From contig NZ_AUGK01000012.1 of the NCBI RefSeq assembly GCF_000422625.1, positions 45,162 through 109,161 on the forward strand: 64,000 nt of DNA. Reading direction: 5' to 3'. The DNA comes from Adlercreutzia mucosicola DSM 19490. Its GTDB lineage: Bacteria; Actinomycetota; Coriobacteriia; Coriobacteriales; Eggerthellaceae. Below are positions 18,481 through 27,185 of the stretch, piece after piece. Position 1 is the stretch's first letter. Every line of letters starts with the position of its first letter. A program made the translations under genes and the position numbers. The notes below the pieces were generated by a model. That model saw only the letters and a list, made by a program, of their open reading frames with translations, did no database searches and was not told the origin of the DNA.

Positions 18481-20400
18481 CTAGCCGACAACCGACCGCG
18501 CGTTTCTCTTCAAGATCTTGATAAGGGCCTTGTTACGATGCCGGATTTCCTCATACGCTCTCTTCGCTTCTTTGAGCTCGCCTTTCAATCGCTGCTTTTC
18601 CAACGAGCATCGACTCAACTCACTCTCAAGACGCATTACTTCGGCACTCACCTCACTCATGATGGGATCGTCGGCCACTTCGAGCAAATGGCGCTTTGCA
18701 CATTCGCCGAATGCCTTCCTGTCCGCCTTCTTCATGAGGGAGAATCGCACCTGGCTCCATGTATAGAATCGCTTGTCTCGCACATTGTCATCGGCCCCCG
18801 GCGCGCTTTCCTTGTACGCCCGCACCAGCCCCGCTTCGAGAAGTTCGGGCAGGATAACCTTGCGAAGGGCCTTCGCACCGCCCTCAATCTCGACAATTGG
18901 GCTGAGCTCATCAACACTCACGCCACCCCCGACCAAGCTGATGGCGTCGAAGACGAGCTTCTGGTCACCTACAAGCAGGCCTTCTCGGTCTGAGAGAACT
19001 TGAAGCTGAAAGGCGCGCTCCGCCTCTTCCCGTTCGGCATCCCCGCGCGGAAGCTCCTCATGCACGCCGGCCTCCCCACGTGGCGCCTCCTCGCACCGCA
19101 ACTCCTCACGCGCGGCCACCTCCTCACGCGGCGTTTCCCCGCGCAGCGTCTCCTCGCACGGCGTTTCCCCGCATGCGGCCGCCTCCTCGCACGATAGCTC
19201 GGTCGCACCCGCCTCGGCTTCGGACAACACAATCTCCGGACAGGCAGTCACCTCCAGTATCATGGGGTTCTCCTGAGCGCCGTGCACAGGCTCGTCCACC
19301 CCGCCAAGATACTGATCGACATCAAAGTTGCGCGCTGCGCCGAATATGATTTTGAACGGCTCGCCTTGCACCGACTTCAATATCTGGCGCCAATCCCACA
19401 GAAGGCGAGCCACAAAATTGAAGAACTGCGGTACGCCTAAGGCAAGACGGGTATCGAAAACAACGCTGTAGGTGTCGCCCTTCACTGAGACAACCTGGAA
19501 AGCGGCTCCGCATGCGGCCAAATTCGCGAACGTGATGCCCGTGAGGGGGCCATCGGGTAAAGCCCGGCAAATACCCGGCGCAATGCGATCGCGCGGGACA
19601 ACCAGAGCCTCGTCTTCCTCCAATTCCCTCATGAAGGCGAGAAAATACTCCACGACCTCATTGACATCGTCGAAATCGGTGGTGTAGCGATTCCAGAACG
19701 ACATGAGCTCATCAATCTGGTCGGCGTTAATCTGAATGCCCACTATCTCGTGATGCTCTCCGTTCCAAACAATCTCTCCCCCGTTAAAGAACACCCAGTT
19801 GCCCGAAAGCAGCGTCAACATGAGCGCCGGAAAATCAAGGGTCGCCACGTTATCCGAGGAGCTTTCAGCTTCATCGTCATCCCCGTCTCGACGGGCAGCG
19901 TTCTCCTCCTCTATCTCCCGGCGCCGCGGGTTTTTCCCACTGAACCAGCGCTCAATTTCGTCCTGGATATCAAGCGGGCCCTCCCCTATCGGCCGTCCGT
20001 ACTGCTGGATATCGAGCACCTTCCCATGCTCGTTCTCGCCAATACTCAGAAAGTAGATAACGTATGAATCCACCATATCAAAGGACTGGGGCGAATAAAG
20101 CGCGCCCTTGAACGATACATTCCCGTAGTAAGCCAGCACCTTGAGAAACAGGATGACGTCGCTCAACCCATCCAAAGGCAAACCCGCCACTTCAACCCTC
20201 TGTGATACCTCCGTGAAAGGCAGGCTATCCAAGTTGGCGAAATCCTCGAGGAAGGCATATTCCTCAGGATAAGGCTCGCCCGCGTCAAGGAGTCTCTGGG
20301 CCTCGGACAGAAAATTGCCGGCCGAGCTGAAAGTCTGCTCGTCCCCCTCAAACGTAAGGTCGAGAGTCTGGGCAAAGAAGGTGTTCGCATCGAAAGGCAT
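18481..20400 (-). CDS. Unrecognised protein with winged-helix-like and coiled-coil C-terminus, BREX operon
   Basis: 639 aa; family not recognised. The N-terminal ~390 residues look globular, interrupted by an acidic linker near 165-185. Residues ~395-460 are a low-complexity Glu/Arg/Pro/Cys tract with a rough 6-9-residue periodicity (GETPCEETLRGETPREE...), from an imperfect DNA minisatellite at about 19020-19200. Then comes a winged-helix-like segment (DQKLVFDAISLVGGGVSVDE; KVILPELLEAGLVRAY, about 480-540). The end is a coiled coil (MRLESELSRCSLEKQRLKGE, about 590-620). It starts 17 bp after the pglX C-terminal part. The layout suggests a DNA-linked sensor or adaptor, but that is inference only. 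Confidence 0.72.
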   Translation of the reverse strand: MPFDANTFFAQTLDLTFEGDEQTFSSAGNFLSEAQRLLDAGEPYPEEYAFLEDFANLDSLPFTEVSQRVEVAGLPLDGLSDVILFLKVLAYYGNVSFKGALYSPQSFDMVDSYVIYFLSIGENEHGKVLDIQQYGRPIGEGPLDIQDEIERWFSGKNPRRREIEEENAARRDGDDDEAESSSDNVATLDFPALMLTLLSGNWVFFNGGEIVWNGEHHEIVGIQINADQIDELMSFWNRYTTDFDDVNEVVEYFLAFMRELEEDEALVVPRDRIAPGICRALPDGPLTGITFANLAACGAAFQVVSVKGDTYSVVFDTRLALGVPQFFNFVARLLWDWRQILKSVQGEPFKIIFGAARNFDVDQYLGGVDEPVHGAQENPMILEVTACPEIVLSEAEAGATELSCEEAAACGETPCEETLRGETPREEVAAREELRCEEAPRGEAGVHEELPRGDAEREEAERAFQLQVLSDREGLLVGDQKLVFDAISLVGGGVSVDELSPIVEIEGGAKALRKVILPELLEAGLVRAYKESAPGADDNVRDKRFYTWSQVRFSLMKKADRKAFGECAKRHLLEVADDPIMSEVSAEVMRLESELSRCSLEKQRLKGELKEAKRAYEEIRHRNKALIKILKRNARSVVG

Positions 20401-20417
20401 GGTTTCTTCCTTTTCTC

Positions 20418-21377
20418 CTATTTGATCTTCGCCAGTACGTCTTGGAAGGTGGCGTAGTTCACCTTCACGCCGTCATCGAGGTCTATCTCTATCATCTGGT
20501 CGGCCAGGTGGTGCACGCGCTCCTCGAAGGCAGTGGTTTCGTCCAGCTGGTCGCGCAGCTTCTTGAGCGATTTCGCGATGCGCGTCTTCTCGGCTCCCAC
20601 GGCCTCGGCTTCGGCCTCTTCCCCGTGCGCGATAAGGGTGCGGTAGCGCTCCTGCTGCTCATGAACGTAGTCGGTGCGCAGGCGCGCCAGAAGGTCGGGG
20701 CGATAGCGGTGCATGTACACGAGCGCCCTGAAGCCGTTTTTCTTGCCGGAATCGAACAGCCAGTAGATGGGACGCTTCTTGTAGGTCTTGCAATGGTCGG
20801 CGAAGAACTCCTTCACGAAGTAGTCGCGGATCACCTGGCGCGGGCTTCCCTTGCCGCCGAGGGCCTCGGCCACGTAGCGCAGGTTCTCCTCCAGCGTTTC
20901 CTCACCGTAGGCGGCGCGCACCCAGTTGACGAAGTTGCCCACGATATCGTCGTCGAAGTACTCGTCGTCGGTGATGGGCAGCACGTTGTCCTCATCGGGC
21001 ATGAAGGTGGGCTCGGGCACCTGGGCGAGATAGTCGCTCAGCGTGTCGCCCTGGTTGGCCAGAATGAGGCCGTCTTTGTCCAGCGAGTAGCGCCCCAGCA
21101 TGCAGCCCACGGCGTAGCTGATGAGCGAGACGATCTCGTCGCGGCGCGTGCGCACGTACTTGTTGCCCTTGAACGATTCGGGAATCTCCTCGGCGGTGTC
21201 GAAGATGCGCGCTACCGACACGTACTTGTCCTCCACCTCGATAGGCACCTCCCCCACCATGCCGTATATCTCCGCGAAGATGCGGTTCAGCTCTTCCTCG
21301 TTGGCCTTCAGCTGGTCGAAGCGAGCGTTCGCCTCGGCCTTCCAAGCCTCGTACTTATCGGCAATGAGCGTAGCCAC
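20418..21377 (-). CDS. pglX: C-terminal part of split BREX methyltransferase PglX
   Basis: 319 aa from GTG 21377, with a strong ribosome site (aggaaaggaggg). The sequence matches the C-terminal ~300 residues of type 1 PglX as I know it: RFDQLKANEEELNRIF, SLISYAVGCMLGRYSLDKDG, YFDDDIVGNFVNWVRAAYGEETLEE (in part), RPIYWLFDSGKKNGFRALVY, YMHRYRPDLLARLRTDYVHE and QMIEIDLDDGVKVNYA. It has no methyltransferase motifs. The N-terminal part is 6.9 kb upstream at 28262-30835; together they total about 1176 aa, a normal PglX length. The start and ribosome site lie inside a ~410-bp direct repeat, so this half now has its own translation signal. Whether the two parts assemble is unknown. Confidence 0.9.
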   Translation of the reverse strand: MATLIADKYEAWKAEANARFDQLKANEEELNRIFAEIYGMVGEVPIEVEDKYVSVARIFDTAEEIPESFKGNKYVRTRRDEIVSLISYAVGCMLGRYSLDKDGLILANQGDTLSDYLAQVPEPTFMPDEDNVLPITDDEYFDDDIVGNFVNWVRAAYGEETLEENLRYVAEALGGKGSPRQVIRDYFVKEFFADHCKTYKKRPIYWLFDSGKKNGFRALVYMHRYRPDLLARLRTDYVHEQQERYRTLIAHGEEAEAEAVGAEKTRIAKSLKKLRDQLDETTAFEERVHHLADQMIEIDLDDGVKVNYATFQDVLAKIK

Positions 21378-21416
21378 TAAGCGGCCCTCCTTTCCTGAGA
21401 AAAGGTACGATTATCC

Positions 21417-21456
21417 TTGTATTTAAGTACAAATGTTTGTGTATTATTGATATAAT
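21417..21456 (+). promoter_or_regulatory. Toxin-like gene promoter (copy 1) with palindrome
   Basis: Extended -10 TTGATATAAT, with TATAAT at 21451-21456. No good -35 is present. Just upstream is the near-perfect palindrome TTGTATTTAAGTACAA (21417-21432), also in copy 2, which could be an operator. It lies between this promoter and the divergently placed pglX-C start. Confidence 0.6.
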
Positions 21457-21526
21457 GGATCAAGGTCAGCGGACTAAGCCCCGTGTGCTGGCAGCGCCTT
21501 CTTTCACGGAAGGAGGTGATTCGCCC

Positions 21527-21652
21527 ATGGACTTGGTTATTCAGTTGCTGAAGCTTGCCGCCTCGGCGGTGGGGTTGGCGACGGCGATGGTCAAGGCCGT
21601 GTCCGCAGCACGGGGTTCGCGCCCCGAAACGAAGCCTGACCGCAAGCGCTAG
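21527..21652 (+). CDS. 41-aa toxin-like peptide, copy 1 (candidate type I toxin)
   Basis: 41 aa: an N-terminal hydrophobic/amphipathic helix (MDLVIQLLKLAASAVGLATA...) and a basic tail (RGSRPETKPDRKR). The start has AGGAGG at 21511-21516, partly locked in a CCTTC/GAAGG hairpin (21497-21513). The mRNA 5' end holds ggcagcgcc (21490-21498), complementary to ggcgctgcc after the gene (21681-21689), as in type I toxin mRNAs with 5'-3' pairing. A perfect 13-bp hairpin spans the stop. A strong opposed promoter lies 70 bp downstream. I do not recognise the peptide family. It could instead be an unrelated membrane peptide, but the duplicated, compensated RNA structure argues for the toxin reading. Confidence 0.7.
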   Translation: MDLVIQLLKLAASAVGLATAMVKAVSAARGSRPETKPDRKR

Positions 21653-21716
21653 CTCGCTTGCGGTCAGCAGAAACATAAACGGCGCTGCCCGCAACTTCGA
21701 ACACGGGCATCCGCTG
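21527..21716 (-). ncRNA. Candidate antisense RNA opposing toxin-like gene copy 1
   Basis: The promoter at 21723-21752 would start transcription near 21716, reading leftward across the 3' UTR and coding region of the 41-aa gene. The 3' end is not defined from sequence, so the span is approximate. It would be a cis-encoded antitoxin RNA. Confidence 0.45.
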
Positions 21717-21722
21717 GCCGTC

Positions 21723-21752
21723 ATTATAGCAGCGCCGACAAAGGGCGCGCAA
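21723..21752 (-). promoter_or_regulatory. Antisense promoter, copy 1
   Basis: Minus strand TTGCGC (21747-21752), 18-bp spacer, TATAAT (21723-21728). The same pair with the same spacing occurs in copy 2. tRNA promoters in this window use the same -35 (TTGCGC), suggesting a strong constitutive class. Confidence 0.7.
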
Positions 21753-21822
21753 GACGAGGGGCAGAGATGCCCCCACTTGCACGCACAAGCTTCTCCAGAG
21801 CCTATGATGTAGTCGCATATCC

Positions 21823-24330
21823 TCATTTATCAAGCCCTCCCGAGTCGGACGACACTTGCGCGGCCATCTTTTTTAAGCTGGTCTGCAACGAACGAAGCTT
21901 GATTATGTTCATAGGGCGCCATTGCTTGTACACGAACACTTCGCGCCCATCAATATCGACAGGCTTAGATGTGTAGAGTCTCCTCTCGCGGCCTTCTGGA
22001 GCAATCGCTCGCAGCAGAGGATGGCTGAAGCCCAGTAGAGCCGCGCTTGCTTTGGATGTGACAAACCTCTTTTTATCAACCGTGATCTCGCAAACCTCAC
22101 GAATAGCTTTTAAAATGTCGGGAGCTATCTCTTCTTTCTGAGGCCTCTGCTCGGAAACGGGCGGCTCCGCAGATACGACAGGAATACATTCAGACGCCTC
22201 TCCTATCCGCAAGCCTCTTGTTTTGGTCGGGATCTCATCGGGCTCGAAACGAGCAGAATCCTTTATCTCAGGCAAAGAATTCTTATCTGATGATTGGGCC
22301 TTTGCGCTCTTATCAGCCCTCCCCGCATCCATCTTACCGGGGATTGCACTCTCCTCTTCCGCGCCATGAGGTGCGCTAGCCACAGAGCGCTTCGTTACCT
22401 GCAGCAATTCAAGCAAATCCGAAATGCCATTTCCCCTCGGAGACACGCTTGCCAACCCGTCCGGCAAAGCGTTTCTATGCCGGCGGGCCCAAGAGGAGGT
22501 CTGAAATGGCTTTATCACAGGTCGCTCTTCACGTCCGCACAACAACCAAAGTGCATCCACCCCTCGACCGTCAGCGGAGTCAACAGCGTTTTTATATTTG
22601 CTCAGGCATTCGGTGAAAGCGCTTCCCTTCTCGTAACAGCGCTCAACGCTTTGCATAGTCCTGAACTTCGCATCGAAAATCACCGTCGCCACAACATGAT
22701 CAGAATCCGTCATAACCAAAAGAAAATCCGGTGTCCAATACGAGTCGAGATCTCCTCTGCCAAAGACATAGCGAGGTGTCGTCCGATGCAGAGCAATTCC
22801 CCCCTCTTCTCGTTCATCCCCGTAAAGCACTGGCTGGTAATACAACGTAGCCGCCATGTCGCCGCAACGAAGCATGTAACGATTTGCCACCGCCAGCTCA
22901 TTGGTGAAATACGGATCATCCAAGCTGTACGTAATAGAGGCAAGGGAGTCGTCTTGCAGGGGGTCAGGCGCATAACCCTCGGCATGGAGGGCTGAAAGCA
23001 ACTCGTAGAGTGTGTAGTACTCGTACAGCTTATCCATGCGCCGAATGGACAAGATGAGTCCATCGCGCGTCATATCGAAATAACCGAATCGTGACCATCG
23101 CTCCATAAGGCGATACACACGCACATATTGTCGAACCTCTTGAAACACCTTCGTTCTTCGCGGCATGCGGTATGACACCTCGGCAACATTCGGCAATGCC
23201 TGGCAGTAGGAACGCAAGAGCCTTGACCCTCGCTGACGAAGTGCCTTAAGGCGTTCGATTTGGGGCATCTCAGCTGTTATACAGGCCCGAACCACCGCCA
23301 AGGGAAGGAGAAGGCCCCCAGATAGCGAAGCGCCCTCGAGCCTGCGCGCGGTGTCCTCCAGCTTTCGCACCGCCTCCCGAGCCTTTTCCTCCACCTCGCT
23401 CACGCGCGAAACAACTTCACGCAAAAAAGCAAGAACACTTCGGTTCTCTGGATTGTCGAGACACTTTCTCATCGTAGCCGTTTGAAGCTTTCTCGGCATA
23501 ACAGAACGACCAGATAACACCATGCCCGACCCCGCAGAAGTCCCATGAAGAACATGGGCGTTTTTCGCCAGCCAAAGCAACTCATTCGTGCCCACCTGGC
23601 GTGCCCGACGGCCATCTATGATCTCCTGTCGTCTTTCCGTGCGGCAATGGGGCATCGCACGAAATATAGAGAGTTCGCGCTCGTAGCATGACACGACCGC
23701 ATCAGCCAGGCTGACAAAAGAGCGGACGGACCGCGACGAGTCCACAATTTGCCCGTCGAGAAACGACCTTCTCTCCTCTGCCATCAACTGGGGGTGAAGC
23801 ATCCAGCGCATAGGCTCGGTTTCCTCAGATCCCAGCAGTATGTCAATCATTCCCTTTATCGAGCGCTCCTGGTTCTCGCGCTCACAAAGACAGGGTATGT
23901 CTCTCGTCCAAAAAAGAAAAGTTTCGCCGGATGCTGTGCGGAGCGTCACCCCAATAGACACGAATCCCAAGGCCATTCGGAACAGCCGCTGGTCGTCTTC
24001 GCCAAGCGAACAGACATAACGATGGTATCGTTCGTTTCCGTAGTCGACGAAATCGCCCACAGCGCTTACCGTAGGCTCTAGAAAGCTCTGCCCATCCAAG
24101 GTGAGCTTTACGCCAATGCGGCCGAGATCGTGTTTTGAGAGAAAATCGACCGCATATCGACCGCTCTCCCGAACGCACGCATCGTCTGCATAGTCTATTT
24201 CTCCTGTTCCCACTCTTCCAGCGAACAGCGGATATACACTGCCATTGGCAGCGGCGGCACCACGCTCCCAAAGCCGTAGCCTCAGGGCAAAGTCGGTAGA
24301 TGCCTTAGGCGAAGTACTGGTAGTAGCCAC
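21823..24330 (-). CDS. McrC-like restriction subunit (DUF2357/PD-(D/E)XK nuclease)
   Basis: 835 aa. The C-terminal half has a PD-(D/E)XK nuclease core: YWTPDFLLVMTDSDHVVATV leads into IFDAKFRT, with the DAK near residue 550, matching the nuclease domain of DUF2357/DUF524 partners of McrB-type ATPases. The N-terminal half is the DUF2357-like region. A Ser/Pro-rich linker (about 650-730) and a small C-terminal domain (about 735-835) follow. It overlaps the upstream McrB-like gene by 26 bp, so the two are coupled. The role would be cleavage of modified or foreign DNA with the ATPase. GC content is clearly lower than in brxC or pglZ, indicating acquisition. Confidence 0.85.
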   Translation of the reverse strand: MATTSTSPKASTDFALRLRLWERGAAAANGSVYPLFAGRVGTGEIDYADDACVRESGRYAVDFLSKHDLGRIGVKLTLDGQSFLEPTVSAVGDFVDYGNERYHRYVCSLGEDDQRLFRMALGFVSIGVTLRTASGETFLFWTRDIPCLCERENQERSIKGMIDILLGSEETEPMRWMLHPQLMAEERRSFLDGQIVDSSRSVRSFVSLADAVVSCYERELSIFRAMPHCRTERRQEIIDGRRARQVGTNELLWLAKNAHVLHGTSAGSGMVLSGRSVMPRKLQTATMRKCLDNPENRSVLAFLREVVSRVSEVEEKAREAVRKLEDTARRLEGASLSGGLLLPLAVVRACITAEMPQIERLKALRQRGSRLLRSYCQALPNVAEVSYRMPRRTKVFQEVRQYVRVYRLMERWSRFGYFDMTRDGLILSIRRMDKLYEYYTLYELLSALHAEGYAPDPLQDDSLASITYSLDDPYFTNELAVANRYMLRCGDMAATLYYQPVLYGDEREEGGIALHRTTPRYVFGRGDLDSYWTPDFLLVMTDSDHVVATVIFDAKFRTMQSVERCYEKGSAFTECLSKYKNAVDSADGRGVDALWLLCGREERPVIKPFQTSSWARRHRNALPDGLASVSPRGNGISDLLELLQVTKRSVASAPHGAEEESAIPGKMDAGRADKSAKAQSSDKNSLPEIKDSARFEPDEIPTKTRGLRIGEASECIPVVSAEPPVSEQRPQKEEIAPDILKAIREVCEITVDKKRFVTSKASAALLGFSHPLLRAIAPEGRERRLYTSKPVDIDGREVFVYKQWRPMNIIKLRSLQTSLKKMAAQVSSDSGGLDK

Positions 24331-26908
24331 TGTCTTGCCCCGCCTTCAACATGTGCTCAATTCGACTAGTTGTTCTGCCCAAACCTCCAACTCCCGCCAA
24401 GTCGTTCAAAAGACTCTCAAGACGCTCCGCTGGTCCGTTGAGCGACGGGAGCAGCTTCTGCGCAACTGCGAAATCAACAGGCGCATAAGCTGCCTCTGCC
24501 GTGGACATATTCATAAGGCGAGAGGTCGTCCCCAGGTAATCGCGGATCATCGACTGACTTCGTCGGCTCAGAGGGCTTCCGTGCTTGGCGAAAACATCAA
24601 ATACCTCTTTAGTCTTTGCGCGCAGCTTCGAAGAAATGACATCGTCCTGACGGACTCCGAACACCTGCATGAGCTTTTCGTACGAGAACGGCTTCTCCGC
24701 CGCATAGTCCAAAAGAGGCTCGGTCACATCGTTCTCCATGAAGTCGATCGGCTGCGGATCAAGAGTGATGACCCAGCTACGGTCGAGGAACCGAGGTGAG
24801 AGTTCTTCGGTCGTATGATCAAAATTAACCGTTGCGATAAAGCGCACCCACGGCGGCACGATCAGATCATCGGGACCGCCGAGCGACAGCCGCGATGGCT
24901 GCCGCCGGAATGTGTCGCAAGTGCGCAGAAAGGGTGACCAGTAATGCTCGATAGAACTGAGATTTGCCTCATCGAGGAGGAACAGATACGGCGCAGGAGA
25001 CACCACCGCACTGCGAGCCTCGGAATCCAAGCCCGAAAAGGCATCGAATACAGCCGCATTGGCGCGCTCAAGGGTTTTCGTAAAGGGGTTGTAGTAGCCG
25101 ATAAAGTCCTTATAGGAAGTCCATCCTTTCTCAACCGACACCTCACAGAAGCGGTTCGCCCCTTCAGCTGATACGCCCAGCACATCGGCGAGAATATTTG
25201 CAAGACTCGTCTTTCCCGTACCCGGCATGCCAGCCAGTGTCACCACATAGCCCTGCATGAGGCAAGTCAGTAGATTGATCACCTCGTTACGGTCGTAATC
25301 GCGGCCTGCACCCTCGCAGATACCGCTTTCCAAGAAGCCAACTACCTCCTCATCGCCCATAGAGCTCTCGTCATCTCGAATCACAGGAGCGGCCAATTGG
25401 CTAGAGACTGCAACTCGCTGCTCGGGCGTCGGCTCGCAGCTGATCGTCTGAGCAGCACCAACCCCAGGCGCGACCGACTCGATGATTCGCCGAATCACGA
25501 TGTTCTCGAGAATCTTCTCACTTCCCTTGAACCCACTGCCCATGCTCTCGATGATGCTGTCGATCTGCTCCTCAGCAACGATACGCTCGCGCTTGAGGCG
25601 ATCAAGCTCCGCCTCCAAACGCTCGGCTTCTGCACGTTTCTCCTCTATCTCCTGGTTACGCCGCTCAATCTGCTCTTGCGCCTCGCGCTGATACCCCTCC
25701 ACAACCTCATCATGCCGCTCTTCAAGCAAGCGAACCTTGGTTTCAAGCTTGCTTTTTTCCTGCGCAGCCTGCTCGATCCCCAACTTGAGATTCTGCAGCT
25801 GACGCATCAACTCTGATTCGGCACGCGCCACCTTCTCCTTCACCTGATCGTTTTCGATAACCTTCTCATAGAAATCACGGAAATGGTCATCGGAGAGCAC
25901 ATAAGCAGCCAGTTGATCCGTTGGGATGTTCTCAACCGATTGCGACTTCATGCGCTCCGGGAGACTCTGCCAATCCGCATACCCTTCGACCAATGCGACC
26001 ATGCGATCACGGCGTTCCTCCGAGAAGCCGATCTTCGCCATCTCCTCTTTGTAGCGAGAGATGGCAGTTTTGAGCCGCTTCATCTGGGATTTTGAAATAT
26101 CAACATCGCTGTTGAGAGCAATGCGTCCGAGCGCGTCGATAAGCTCACTATCGCTAATCCAGTCGTAGGCAACGACGGGATGTTCCATCTGCTGACGAAA
26201 CTCCTCAGCCGACACGAACACCGCCTTGGTATCCTCGTTCTGATCGCAAAGGTCGATGGAGAACTCCAGGTTCGCTTCGTCCACTCCCGAAATACGACGC
26301 TCGAAATCAGTATCGGAAGCCGCTTCCAACGAGATGCGATCGCCCTGATGGATGGAGTATTCAAAGGGCCCATAGTAGAGCTTACGCCCATTATCGACCT
26401 GAGATACCAAGATGTAATTCGTCTGCGGCAGCGCCTGTCCAAGCCCCAAATGCACGGGGTCATCGAACGGGCGCTCAAACGATACGCGCTCCTGGATGTC
26501 CACCACCTGCATGAGCACGGAGGACAAGCCGTGCTGGCTTAATTTGGTGAACTCTATCATAGAATGCGGGCGCGACGGATTAATGATTCCGTTGTAGCGA
26601 GAAGACTCGTTAATCGGATAATAGCGGTTCTCCTGAATCTCGCTCGTCGACAGATTCATTATGACGAGCCTGCCATACATGGATTCCAGATCATCAAGAC
26701 TATAAGAAGAATCCACCACCATGGGCAGACAGCCCTCGTCTGGAAACGCTGCTTTTCCGATAGGAGTGAAAACACCTTTTTCATAAACATACTGCGGATA
26801 GGAAAAACACCTCTGACCATTAAATGGGTAATCGACATACGTGAGCAATGTCTTGTTTACGCACTGCTCTGTGTCCTGAACTGCATGCTGTTCCTCAAGC
26901 TGAATCAT
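24305..26908 (-). CDS. McrB-like AAA+ ATPase/GTPase of a type IV-like restriction system
   Basis: 867 aa. The N-terminal ~350 residues should be the specificity region, with no recognised reader domain. A long coiled coil follows (about 370-500: AESELMRQLQNLKLGIEQAA, ERRNQEIEEKRAEAERLEAE). The AAA+ domain has Walker A GMPGTGKTS near residue 560, Walker B YLFLLDEANLSS near 644 and the McrB-type sensor segment FIATVNFDHTTEELSPRFLDR near 700 (shown in part). It runs directly into the McrC-like gene. Accessory restriction genes, including type IV enzymes, are known between pglX and pglZ in type 1 BREX loci. Here the pair is also flanked by direct repeats. Confidence 0.88.
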   Translation of the reverse strand: MIQLEEQHAVQDTEQCVNKTLLTYVDYPFNGQRCFSYPQYVYEKGVFTPIGKAAFPDEGCLPMVVDSSYSLDDLESMYGRLVIMNLSTSEIQENRYYPINESSRYNGIINPSRPHSMIEFTKLSQHGLSSVLMQVVDIQERVSFERPFDDPVHLGLGQALPQTNYILVSQVDNGRKLYYGPFEYSIHQGDRISLEAASDTDFERRISGVDEANLEFSIDLCDQNEDTKAVFVSAEEFRQQMEHPVVAYDWISDSELIDALGRIALNSDVDISKSQMKRLKTAISRYKEEMAKIGFSEERRDRMVALVEGYADWQSLPERMKSQSVENIPTDQLAAYVLSDDHFRDFYEKVIENDQVKEKVARAESELMRQLQNLKLGIEQAAQEKSKLETKVRLLEERHDEVVEGYQREAQEQIERRNQEIEEKRAEAERLEAELDRLKRERIVAEEQIDSIIESMGSGFKGSEKILENIVIRRIIESVAPGVGAAQTISCEPTPEQRVAVSSQLAAPVIRDDESSMGDEEVVGFLESGICEGAGRDYDRNEVINLLTCLMQGYVVTLAGMPGTGKTSLANILADVLGVSAEGANRFCEVSVEKGWTSYKDFIGYYNPFTKTLERANAAVFDAFSGLDSEARSAVVSPAPYLFLLDEANLSSIEHYWSPFLRTCDTFRRQPSRLSLGGPDDLIVPPWVRFIATVNFDHTTEELSPRFLDRSWVITLDPQPIDFMENDVTEPLLDYAAEKPFSYEKLMQVFGVRQDDVISSKLRAKTKEVFDVFAKHGSPLSRRSQSMIRDYLGTTSRLMNMSTAEAAYAPVDFAVAQKLLPSLNGPAERLESLLNDLAGVGGLGRTTSRIEHMLKAGQDSGYYQYFA

Positions 26909-26954
26909 TGTCTCTCCTTACCTACTCATGTTCACTCTCGTTTTACCCAAGTAT

Positions 26955-27035
26955 TTAAACCTCATGTGGAAGGGGTTTCTCACCATGATCTTCAAGCTTC
27001 CGGGCCTCGTACTTATCGGCGATGAGCATAGCCAC
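26955..27035 (-). pseudogene. Remnant of the pglX-C start in repeat copy 2
   Basis: 26-codon ORF with the same ribosome site and start as pglX-C: GTG then AMLIADKYEA, against ATLIADKYEA in the intact copy. After about 13 codons the similarity ends and the frame closes with TAA at 26955. It lies 46 bp before the McrB-like start and could act as a leader ORF for it. It marks the edge of the duplicated segment. Confidence 0.8.
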
Positions 27036-27108
27036 TAAGCGACCCTCCTTTCCTGAGAAAAGGTACGGTTATCCTTGTATTTAAGTACAAATGTTTGCGT
27101 ATTGTTGA

Positions 27109-27114
27109 TATAAT
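27109..27114 (+). promoter_or_regulatory. Toxin-like gene promoter, copy 2 (-10)
   Basis: TATAAT preceded by TTGA (extended -10), as in copy 1. The palindrome ttgtatttaagtacaa lies upstream at about 27075-27090. Confidence 0.6.
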
Positions 27115-27185
27115 GGAGCAAGGTCAGCGTCGTCGAGCCCCGTGTGCTGGCAGCGCCTTCTTCCACGGAAGGAGGTGATTCGCCC

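Larger units (their letters stand above)
21343..21752. repeat. Direct repeat copy 1: pglX-C start plus toxin-like gene and antisense promoter
   Basis: About 410 bp, roughly 90% identical by eye to 27001-27411 in the same orientation. In order (plus strand) it holds the first codons, start and ribosome site of pglX-C (on the minus strand), a 16-bp near-palindrome (ttgtatttaagtacaa), a plus-strand promoter, the 41-aa gene, a hairpin at its stop, and a minus-strand promoter. The two copies bracket the McrB/McrC-like genes. Confidence 0.9.
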
